Assembly: GCA_016934135.1 (NCBI GenBank)
Contig: JAFGTK010000077.1
Location: 1-5,429, forward strand
Direction of reading: 5' to 3'
Length of the DNA stretch: 5,429 nucleotides
DNA from: Deltaproteobacteria bacterium
GTDB taxonomy: Bacteria; Desulfobacterota; Desulfomonilia; UBA1062
Shown here: positions 1 to 5,429 of the stretch, piece after piece
How the letters are laid out: every line of letters begins with the position of its first letter
How positions within the stretch are numbered: position 1 is the first letter of the stretch
Made by a program: the position numbers and the translations under genes
Notes under the pieces: model-generated
Databases searched by the model: none
Seen by the model: only the letters and a program-made list of their open reading frames with translations
What the model was told of the DNA's origin: nothing

Positions 1-2074
1 CTTTTTCCTGCGGAATCTTATGAGCACGTTCATCATTGCAACTGCCATACCCATTTCCATCATCGCCACCTTCTCGCTCATGTATTTCACGGGGCTTACC
101 CTGAACATCATGACCCTTGGGGGGCTGGCTCTGGGTATCGGTATGCTGGTGGACAATGCCATCGTTGTGCTGGAAAACATATACCGCCTCAGGGAATCCG
201 GAAGAACCTCCGAGGATGCCGCCCTTGCGGGTACCGGTGAGGTAACCTCCGCCATTATTGCCAGCACACTGACAACTCTTGCTGTTTTTCTGCCGCTGGT
301 ATTTATCCGGGGCATGTCCGGCGTGATGTTCAAACAGCTCGCCTTTGTAGTGAGTTTTGCCCTTATATGCGCCCTGATCATAGCTCTTACCCTTGTTCCG
401 ATGATGGCGGCGAGGATGCTTCACATAAGGGCAGCGGATGCCGGGCAGACCTGGCTTAGCCGGCTCTATGCATTGAGCACCGGATTCTTTGTCAGGATGG
501 AGGATGGATACAAACGGCTGCTCCACCGTGCTTTGGCTCATCCCGGGTTGGTGATAATCGGGACAGTTCTTATCCTCGGGACAAGCCTGGCTCTCATACC
601 CCTGGTCGGGGTTGAGTTCATGCCTTCAACTGATGAGGGGGAAGTCCGGGTGAATGCAGAGATGGAGGTGGGCACCCGTGTTGAGGTCCTTGCGGAAAAG
701 TTCAGGCTTATCGAGAAAGTGGTAAGTCAGGAGGTTCCCGAGGCCAAAAACATCGTCGAAAGTATCGGCGGCTCAGGTGGGCATTCCGGGGGATCTTACT
801 CCGGCCGTATGCAGATCGCTTTGACATCTAAGACACAGCGGGAACGGACAAGCGAGCAGATTGCCGCTGACCTCCGGGACAAACTGTCCGGTATTCCCGG
901 GGTGACGATACGAACCCGGGCAGGACAGGGGCTGTTTCTCCTGCGGATATTCAGCGGCGGGGATACGGATAAGGTGCAGATCGAGATCAGGGGGTATGAC
1001 CTGAAGACTGCCGATGCTCTGGCACAGCGGGTGAAAAACATTATCGAACAGGTTGAAGGTGTGACTGATGCACAGATGAGCAGAGAGGCCGGGACACCTG
1101 AAGAGCTTGTCTATGTCGACCGCGCAAAGGCCTCCGATATGAGGCTTTCGGTGTCGCAGATAGCCGATATGCTCCAGACCGTCATATCGGGGACAAAAGC
1201 AGGCAGTTTTCGCCAAGGCGGTGATGAATATGATATCCGTGTGAAGATCGAGGACGCTGATAAAATGGATATCCGTGAGATCATGGACCTGACGATCACC
1301 GGATCAGAAGGTGTCCCGGTAGTGCTCAGGAATGTCGTCAGCATCCATCCCAGGACAGGGCCGGTTCGCATCGAACGAAAGGATCAGGAACGGATAGTGA
1401 CTGTGTCGGCAAATATCAGCGGCAGGGATATGGGCTCCATCCTGGATGATATACGCGAAGGCCTTCGGTCTGTAGCGATCCCCAAGGACTTCGGCATTGT
1501 CTTCGGCGGAGACTACGAGGAGCAGGAAAAGGCATTCAGAGAGCTTCTGCTGAGCCTTGTTCTTGCGGTTCTTCTTGTCTATATGGTCATGGCATCGCTT
1601 TATGAGTCTATCCGCTATCCTCTGGTCGTCATGTTCTCGGTGCCCTTTGCCGCAATCGGGGTCATCCTGATGCTGTTCATTACCGGAACAAGCTTTAATG
1701 TTCAGTCCTATATCGGCTGCATAATGCTGGGCGGGATAGTGGTGAACAATGCCATTCTGCTGGTGGATCACATCAATCTGCTTCGCAGCCGCGACAGGAT
1801 GGGATTGCGCCAGGCCATAGAAGAAGCCGGAAGGAGACGTCTGAGGCCTATACTCATGACGGCCATGACAACGATCCTGGCCATGGTGCCCCTGGCTACC
1901 GGGCTCGGCGAAGGCGGCGAGGTGCAGGCCCCTCTGGCACGGGCCGTTATCGGAGGACTGATCAGTTCCACACTCATAACCCTGGTGATCATTCCCACGG
2001 TATATGTATGGTTTGACACACATATACCAGGCGGAAAGAACAGGTCAGATGCGTCTGCGGAGAATAGGGAATAA
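1..2074 (+). CDS. RND efflux pump inner-membrane subunit, HAE1 (AcrB-like) family, 5'-truncated by the window edge
   Basis: This is the proton-driven inner-membrane pump subunit of a tripartite exporter; substrate unknown. The frame is open to the left edge. The ATG at 20 is internal, since the bases before it read FFLRNL, the conserved end of TM2. About 690 of the usual ~1030 residues are present; TM1 and the first half of the porter domain are missing. Numbering from Met at 20: TM3 about 3-22, TM4 30-52, TM5 74-97, TM6 103-130, TM7 173-194, second periplasmic loop about 195-505 with a Gly/Ser-rich stretch (249-262), TM8-TM12 about 507-663, and a short polar cytoplasmic tail. TM4 has GMLVDNAIVVLEN, TM10 has GGIVVNNAILLVD and TM11 has RLRPILMT. 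Against AcrB, Asp407 is kept (D45), Asp408 is Asn (N46), Lys940 is Asn (N576), and Arg971 and Thr978 are kept (R607, T614). No Met-rich or heavy-metal RND features were seen, so HAE1 is preferred over CusA-like. It is followed after 3 bp by its likely outer-membrane partner. Confidence 0.96.
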   Translation, partial: FFLRNLMSTFIIATAIPISIIATFSLMYFTGLTLNIMTLGGLALGIGMLVDNAIVVLENIYRLRESGRTSEDAALAGTGEVTSAIIASTLTTLAVFLPLVFIRGMSGVMFKQLAFVVSFALICALIIALTLVPMMAARMLHIRAADAGQTWLSRLYALSTGFFVRMEDGYKRLLHRALAHPGLVIIGTVLILGTSLALIPLVGVEFMPSTDEGEVRVNAEMEVGTRVEVLAEKFRLIEKVVSQEVPEAKNIVESIGGSGGHSGGSYSGRMQIALTSKTQRERTSEQIAADLRDKLSGIPGVTIRTRAGQGLFLLRIFSGGDTDKVQIEIRGYDLKTADALAQRVKNIIEQVEGVTDAQMSREAGTPEELVYVDRAKASDMRLSVSQIADMLQTVISGTKAGSFRQGGDEYDIRVKIEDADKMDIREIMDLTITGSEGVPVVLRNVVSIHPRTGPVRIERKDQERIVTVSANISGRDMGSILDDIREGLRSVAIPKDFGIVFGGDYEEQEKAFRELLLSLVLAVLLVYMVMASLYESIRYPLVVMFSVPFAAIGVILMLFITGTSFNVQSYIGCIMLGGIVVNNAILLVDHINLLRSRDRMGLRQAIEEAGRRRLRPILMTAMTTILAMVPLATGLGEGGEVQAPLARAVIGGLISSTLITLVIIPTVYVWFDTHIPGGKNRSDASAENRE
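2062..2070 (+). promoter_or_regulatory. Ribosome binding site of the TolC-like gene, inside the end of the RND gene
   Basis: A purine-rich stretch, GAATAGGGA, ends 7 bases before the ATG at 2078 and overlaps the last codons of the pump gene. The pump stop (2072-2074) and this ATG are 3 bases apart. Ribosomes finishing the pump could therefore re-initiate directly, which supports translational coupling and one transcript. The match to the Shine-Dalgarno consensus is moderate. Confidence 0.55.
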
Positions 2075-2077
2075 GGC

Positions 2078-3694
2078 ATGACAGGACGATACCCTATAAC
2101 GACTGTTCTGATATTTGCCGTCATATGGGCCTGTTTATTCATCATGACATCCTGTGCTGCAAAAGATCTAGGGGTGAAGGAAGACTATATCGGCCCTGAG
2201 GTGCAGCAGAGTCATGTTCAGGATCAATCCCGGCAAAGTGAGGACGCTGCTGCAAAAGAGCAGCCGGCAGTGCAGGACCATGGTCCGCTTGAGATCACGG
2301 TGCAGGATGCAATTCTGCTTGCACTGGAAAACAATCGCAGCCTCAAGGTCGAAAGATTCGGCCCCCCCATAAAGAGAACAGCGGAAGAAGAGGCCCGCTC
2401 AGCATTCGATCCGGTCCTCAGCGGTGAAGATACACGCTCCAGGGAAAAGATCGATAACGATTCAAGCCGCCCGGAACAAAGCATGGCAAGCGGGATCGAT
2501 GCAAGGCTGGGTGTATCCGGATATCTTCCGACAGGCACTGATATAGCACTGGAGCTGTCTACGAATGAGTCATGGTCGCACCTGTACAGCGACGAACTGT
2601 ATGAATCACGCCTTGGGCTGAGCGTCACACAGGCGCTTTTAAAAGGGGCTGGACTGGGAGTGAACCTTGCCGCCCTCAGGCAGGCGCGGCTGGACACTGC
2701 AGCAACCCTCTTTGAACTGCGGGGTTTTGCCGAGACCCTGGTGGCGCAGGTGGAGGAAACCTACTGGGATTACGCCCTTACAGAGCGTCAGATAGAGATC
2801 TTTCTTGAATCTTTGAACCTGGCCCAGCAGCAAAAGAGCGAAACGCTTGAGATGATAAAGATCGGTTATCTGGCTGAATCAGAGCTTGCTGCTGCAGAGG
2901 CCGAGATAGCGCTTCGGCGTGAAGGGCTTATCAATGTACGAAGCGACCTCGAGAAGACCAGGCTCAGGCTTCTGAGACTGATTAATCCTCCCGGTGCCGA
3001 CCTGTGGCAGAGGGAGATCGTGCTTCTCCATCAGCCGGCTATTCCTGATGTGAAGCTTGATGATGTGGATGCCCATGTGGATGTTGCCATGCGCATGAGG
3101 CCGGACCTGAATCAGGCCAGATTGCAGGTTCGCCACGGTGAACTGGAGATCGTAAAAACGAAAAACGGGCTGCTGCCGAAGATGGACGTGTTCATCAACC
3201 TCGGAAAGACCGGATACGCGGATTCCTTCGGCCGATCATACAGCGATATGGATGACCATTCGTATGATGTAGAGGCAGGCCTTGCCCTGGAATATCCCCT
3301 TGTGAACAGGCAGGCCAGGTCACGGTATCGCTCCTCGATACTGCACCACTCTCAGGCCGGCGAGGCGCTTAAAAATCTTGACCAGCTTGTCACCGTGGAT
3401 GTCCGTGTAGCCTATATCGAAGTGAACCGGGCAAAGGAGCAGATTGCCGCAACTGCTGCAACAAGGGCTTTTCAGGAGGAAAAGGCACGTATCGAATCTG
3501 AAAAGTTCCGTGTAGGCAAGTCCACCTCGCTCCTTGTGGCACAGGCCCAGCGAGACCTCCTTTCCAGCCGGATTACCGAAATTCAGGCTACAATCAATTA
3601 TCTCAAGGCTCTCATCGAACTGTTCAGGCTCGAAGGCTCGCTTCTACAGCGCCGAGGCATCACGGCACCGGGGTCTCAGCCGTCATTGCCTTAG
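2078..3694 (+). CDS. Outer-membrane efflux protein, TolC/OEP family, probable lipoprotein
   Basis: This 538-residue protein is the predicted outer-membrane exit duct for the adjacent RND pump. Residues 1-25 form a signal peptide with a hydrophobic core (about 7-22) ending in IMTSC, a lipobox-like site with Cys26. Met at -3 is not the preferred residue, so lipidation is likely but not certain. A polar, Gln/Glu-rich linker follows (about 27-70). The first OEP repeat runs about 72-302, opening with ITVQDAILLALENNRSLKVE and including AFDPVLSG (109-116) and the long helix around VEETYWDYALTERQIE. The second repeat runs about 331-523, with RPDLNQARLQV, LLPKMDVFINLG, LEYPLVNRQARSRYRSS and a closing helical stretch. 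Length and two-repeat layout fit PF02321. The start at 2078 is chosen for its ribosome binding site and because it gives the whole signal peptide. The frame is intact through a C7 run at 2362-2368. It sits second in the operon; its stop lies 18 bp from that of the convergent gene. Confidence 0.93.
   Translation: MTGRYPITTVLIFAVIWACLFIMTSCAAKDLGVKEDYIGPEVQQSHVQDQSRQSEDAAAKEQPAVQDHGPLEITVQDAILLALENNRSLKVERFGPPIKRTAEEEARSAFDPVLSGEDTRSREKIDNDSSRPEQSMASGIDARLGVSGYLPTGTDIALELSTNESWSHLYSDELYESRLGLSVTQALLKGAGLGVNLAALRQARLDTAATLFELRGFAETLVAQVEETYWDYALTERQIEIFLESLNLAQQQKSETLEMIKIGYLAESELAAAEAEIALRREGLINVRSDLEKTRLRLLRLINPPGADLWQREIVLLHQPAIPDVKLDDVDAHVDVAMRMRPDLNQARLQVRHGELEIVKTKNGLLPKMDVFINLGKTGYADSFGRSYSDMDDHSYDVEAGLALEYPLVNRQARSRYRSSILHHSQAGEALKNLDQLVTVDVRVAYIEVNRAKEQIAATAATRAFQEEKARIESEKFRVGKSTSLLVAQAQRDLLSSRITEIQATINYLKALIELFRLEGSLLQRRGITAPGSQPSLP
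3655..3691 (+). terminator. Interrupted hairpin at the 3' end of the TolC-like gene (weak terminator candidate)
   Basis: Two stacked inverted repeats surround the last codons. AGGCA (3655-3659) pairs with TGCCT (3687-3691), and inside it ACGGC (3662-3666) pairs with GCCGT (3679-3683), separated by small bulges of 2 and 3 bases and closing a 12-base loop. The structure ends just before the TAG stop. No T-run follows at once; only an AATTTTA patch lies about 20 bases on. It may be a poor intrinsic terminator, a 3'-end stabilising structure, or chance. Confidence 0.3.
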
Positions 3695-3712
3695 TACTCC
3701 ATTACTCCAATT

Positions 3713-4756
3713 TTACAGCGGCAGGCCGAAACGGTATGAGATGTTCAGGGTAAAGTACGACTCCCTGCTGATAATCCTTTCGTCCGTGGTCCAGATCTCA
3801 CTGTCCCATGTGCTTCCGTCTTCTGTGCCGGCATAGATCGTGTTGTCCTGTTCGCCCCAGGTTCGAAGATAGAGGTGGTCGATCATCAGAAGTACACTCC
3901 AGTGTGGGGTTATATCGTACCTGATACTGGCTGCATACTTCAGCGACTGCCCGGTGCAGTATCCTTCGGCATAGATAGGGCCCGGTATCCTCTCGAGGTG
4001 GGTATCCCTGTCTTTGGCGTATACAAAGGGAGAGTATGCGAACCCCATTTCAACATTGAGCTTGTTTGTGGTGTCGGACAGGGTAAGCTCGGCATAGGGC
4101 ATTGAATAGTCCACATCATATGTAATACCTACGTTGCCGCTGCCGGCATACTCAAATCCGGGAATACCGCTCGGCGACCATTGCCGGATCAGAGAGCATT
4201 CGTATTGAAACGAGCGGTGTTCATAACCGATCCCCAGGTATCCTGTAAGATCGCCTTTGCCGACCCTGCTTTCATGATGGTGCGAGAAGATCTGGTATGC
4301 AATATCGGCTTTCCAGATCATGACATCGACATCGCTTCTGCTTGCAGACTGGATATCCAGGAGATATCCGCCCGTATCCCAGACATTCACATACCAGCCC
4401 GGGCCTTCATCTCCATCTGCATCCCAGAAGGGCACACCCCAGTCATAGTCTCTCATGTGTCCCGCTTTTTTGTTGAGATTCATCCCTGCACTGCCAGTTA
4501 TCCTCAACTTGTCAGCCTTGATTTTCATATCGAGGTTGGCAAAATATACCCCCAGCGGGAATTCCAGACGGCTGATCGGAAAATATGGATATCTTCCCCA
4601 CGGGTCCAACTCGGATGGAACACCACCTATCTCATAAGTATTTGTCCCGGTGAGATAGCCGGCGCCCGTAGAGAATTCAATATCTGTTCCGGCATGGGCA
4701 GAAGGTGTCCATACAGAAAAAAGTGCGAAGAAAAGAAACATAAACAAACGTTTCAT
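3713..4756 (-). CDS. Divergent omptin-family outer-membrane protease (10-stranded beta-barrel), predicted
   Basis: Omptins are surface endopeptidases in the outer membrane that usually cut next to basic residues and need LPS. Numbering here is from the upstream Met at 4762 (349 residues). A signal peptide MNMKRLFMFLFFALF... ends at SAHA, with cleavage after residue 24. Alternating amphipathic strands run to the end, the last being YFTLNISYRF (336-345) with a terminal aromatic followed by GLPL. OmpT landmarks appear in order: MRDYDW (D105, D107) for OmpT DQDW (Asp83, Asp85); GIGYEHRSF (178-185) for AGYQESRYSF; YSMPYAELTLS (219-229) for KMPYIGLTGS; and KDRDTH (D253, H255) for NDEH (Asp210, His212). 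The mature positions of D105 and D107 (81 and 83) nearly equal OmpT's. Extra features are two Cys (189, 269), a HHH turn (161-163) and a long acidic last loop. I set the start at the second ATG (4756) because of ribosome-binding-site spacing; 4762 is the alternative. Identity is low, so a non-proteolytic barrel remains possible. Confidence 0.8.
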   Translation of the reverse strand: MKRLFMFLFFALFSVWTPSAHAGTDIEFSTGAGYLTGTNTYEIGGVPSELDPWGRYPYFPISRLEFPLGVYFANLDMKIKADKLRITGSAGMNLNKKAGHMRDYDWGVPFWDADGDEGPGWYVNVWDTGGYLLDIQSASRSDVDVMIWKADIAYQIFSHHHESRVGKGDLTGYLGIGYEHRSFQYECSLIRQWSPSGIPGFEYAGSGNVGITYDVDYSMPYAELTLSDTTNKLNVEMGFAYSPFVYAKDRDTHLERIPGPIYAEGYCTGQSLKYAASIRYDITPHWSVLLMIDHLYLRTWGEQDNTIYAGTEDGSTWDSEIWTTDERIISRESYFTLNISYRFGLPL

Positions 4757-4763
4757 GTTCATA

Positions 4764-4770
4764 CCTCCTC
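4764..4770 (-). promoter_or_regulatory. Strong ribosome binding site of the omptin-like gene, which decides its start
   Basis: On the minus strand GAGGAGG is a near-perfect Shine-Dalgarno sequence. It lies 1 base before the ATG at 4762-4760, too close for efficient use, and 7 bases before the in-frame ATG at 4756-4754, which is ideal. The second ATG gives a signal peptide starting MKRLF, a normal bacterial form. The start at 4756 is therefore preferred, giving 347 residues. Confidence 0.75.
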
Positions 4771-4999
4771 ATAAAATATATTTACGGTATCGGATAAGCA
4801 CCTAACTTTCTTGAGAAATCAAACAGTTCCATTCTTTGGGGAGCTGCATATAATATCTGTAATCATGATAGTTTGTAATATAATGAAGAAAAGACCGCAA
4901 GGTAGATGTCAGGGTTTGCAGATAAGTTGTGGATGAAATAAAAATACCATCTTCGTTTGTTGCCTAAGCCTGATAAGTATGCTAATTCAAAAAAACCAC
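4771..4999. promoter_or_regulatory. AT-rich divergent intergenic region between the omptin-like gene and tatA
   Basis: About 230 bases with no credible gene, which must hold promoters for both flanking genes. On the plus strand there are two exact TATAAT boxes at 4849-4854 and 4879-4884, 30 bp apart, neither with a good -35 box at 16-18 bp. They would give tatA a leader of about 120-150 bases. On the minus strand, TTACAA and TATTAT with a 17-base spacer, covering about 4847-4875, is a weak promoter candidate for the omptin-like gene. A short inverted repeat, TTTCTTGAGAAA (4807-4818), lies in the presumed omptin leader. No known riboswitch pattern was recognised. The assignment as a promoter region rests on gene arrangement; the individual boxes are tentative. 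Confidence 0.45.
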
Positions 5000-5006
5000 A
5001 AGGAGG
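5000..5006 (+). promoter_or_regulatory. Ribosome binding site of tatA
   Basis: AAGGAGG lies 6 bases before the ATG at 5013, a textbook Shine-Dalgarno match and spacing. It fixes the tatA start and argues against the overlapping out-of-frame ATG at 4979, which lies upstream of it. Confidence 0.85.
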
Positions 5007-5012
5007 ACAAAA

Positions 5013-5213
5013 ATGTTTGGTCTTGGCCCTACAGAACTGATTATAATTCTGGTAATAGTGCTCGTGATATTCGGAGCCGGCAAATTGCCGGAAATAGGCG
5101 GTGCCTTGGGAAAGGGCATCAGGAATTTCAAATCATCCATGAGCGAGACTGGCAGCGACAAGTCCGTTAAAGGAGATATTGAGGATAAGAGCAAAAAGGA
5201 AGAGGATAAATAG
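5013..5213 (+). CDS. tatA: Sec-independent (twin-arginine) protein translocase subunit TatA/TatE
   Basis: TatA is the small inner-membrane protein that multimerises with TatBC to move folded proteins bearing twin-arginine signals across the inner membrane. The 66-residue product has the family layout: short N-terminus MFGLGPTE with the polar Glu8 typical of TatA outside enterobacteria; a transmembrane helix at about 8-21 (LIIILVIVLVIFGAG); the FGxxKLPE hinge; an amphipathic helix at about 24-43 (LPEIGGALGKGIRNFKSSM); and a charged, Lys/Asp/Glu-rich cytoplasmic tail. Length favours TatA/E over TatB, which usually exceeds 100 residues, although Glu8 also occurs in TatB. An ideal ribosome binding site supports the start. 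No tatB or tatC follows: the 215 bases downstream hold no complete gene, so the gene is apparently transcribed alone. It is divergent from the omptin-like gene, with no evident functional tie. Confidence 0.95.
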   Translation: MFGLGPTELIIILVIVLVIFGAGKLPEIGGALGKGIRNFKSSMSETGSDKSVKGDIEDKSKKEEDK

Positions 5214-5367
5214 CACCTTTGATGTTTCCGTAAAGACCAAGACCTTCTGCATTAAAAAACCATTCTTTTTCGATTCATATTCCCGATACAGGAACACCCT
5301 CAGCTGTTATCAGATCCAGATTCATACAGCTTCATCGATATCACCTGTATATTTCTGAGAATAAAAG

Positions 5368-5395
5368 AACCCCCTCCAGTACTGATGAGGGGGTT
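5368..5395 (-). terminator. Rho-independent terminator, oriented for a minus-strand gene to the right
   Basis: AACCCCCTC (5368-5376) and GAGGGGGTT (5387-5395) form a perfect 9-bp GC-rich stem with a 10-base loop. Read on the minus strand, the stem is followed by CTTTTATTCT, a T-rich tail. Read on the plus strand, it is followed by ATGTCCGG, with no T-run. It is therefore best assigned to a gene on the minus strand ending near the right edge. It may also stop tatA transcripts from the left, about 155 bases after the tatA stop, but less efficiently. Confidence 0.7.
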
Positions 5396-5416
5396 ATGTC
5401 CGGCTTGTCAGGGTTT

Positions 5417-5429
5417 CTATTCGTCAAGA
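5417..5429 (-). CDS. Possible extreme C-terminal end of a minus-strand gene (speculative)
   Basis: On the minus strand the last bases of the window read CTT GAC GAA TAG (Leu-Asp-Glu-stop, stop at 5419-5417), 21 bases before the minus-strand terminator hairpin. That spacing suits the end of a coding sequence. Four codons cannot be identified, and another frame also has a stop here (TGA at 5426-5424), so the exact end is uncertain. The support is the terminator, not the residues. Confidence 0.2.

Noticed and set aside
20..22. ATG at 20 as the start of the RND gene
   Set aside because: The frame is open to the left edge and encodes the conserved FFLRNL before it; the protein would lack TM1, TM2 and half the porter domain. 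It is an internal Met of a truncated gene.
1304..2023. Long minus-strand open frame (239 aa) antisense to the RND gene
   Set aside because: It is His/Cys/Gln-rich with no family resemblance, lacks a ribosome binding site, and lies wholly within a well-conserved coding region on the other strand.
3534..3836. Plus-strand open frame spanning the TolC-like 3' end and the omptin-like 3' end
   Set aside because: It is out of frame with the TolC-like gene, crosses two real genes, and has no ribosome binding site or recognisable domain.
4181..4774. Plus-strand open frame (197 aa) antisense to the omptin-like gene
   Set aside because: The minus-strand frame has a signal peptide, an ideal ribosome binding site, barrel periodicity and omptin motifs. 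The plus-strand frame has none of these and is a shadow.
4889..4920. ACC-GCAA-GGT mini-hairpin with a GNRA-type loop, considered as part of a riboswitch such as a cyclic-di-GMP element in the tatA leader
   Set aside because: Only a 3-bp stem is visible and the conserved core positions of known riboswitches could not be matched.
4907..5416. 11-base direct repeat TGTCAGGGTTT at 4906-4917 and 5406-5416 as possible attachment or transposition marks
   Set aside because: A few 11-mer coincidences are expected in a window of this size, and the segment between holds an ordinary tatA with no mobile-element gene.

Overview
The window comes from a Gram-negative, double-membraned bacterium: it encodes parts of a tripartite RND efflux pump, an outer-membrane beta-barrel and a Tat translocon subunit. 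The style of the genes (an RND pump with VDN/VNN membrane motifs, a TolC-type protein with an N-terminal lipobox-like Cys, a stand-alone tatA) would suit a deltaproteobacterial (Desulfobacterota-like) genome. That placement is inference; no marker here fixes the taxon.

Layout. Positions 1-2074 (+) hold the C-terminal two thirds of an RND pump of the HAE1 type, cut by the left edge. Three bases after its stop begins an outer-membrane efflux protein of the TolC/OEP family (2078-3694, +). The two form an operon-like pair, and the periplasmic adaptor would be expected upstream, outside the window. Only 18 bp separate the TolC-like stop from the stop of a convergent gene (3713-4756, -). This third gene encodes a secreted outer-membrane beta-barrel that I read as a divergent omptin-family protease, because the DxD-W and DxH active-site pairs of omptins can be seen in the right order and context. 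An AT-rich divergent intergenic region (4757-5012) follows, then tatA (5013-5213, +). The last ~215 bp have no complete gene but contain a strong hairpin whose T-rich tail lies on the minus strand. It probably terminates a minus-strand gene lying mostly to the right of the window.

How they fit together. The RND pump and the TolC-like protein would act as one envelope-spanning export machine. The omptin-like barrel is a separate transcription unit acting at the cell surface. TatA serves export of folded proteins across the inner membrane. All four products belong to envelope or secretion functions, but there is no evidence that they form one system. The most notable item is the omptin-like protein, whose family is best known from enterobacteria. 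No CRISPR array, tRNA, rRNA, insertion sequence or phage feature was seen.
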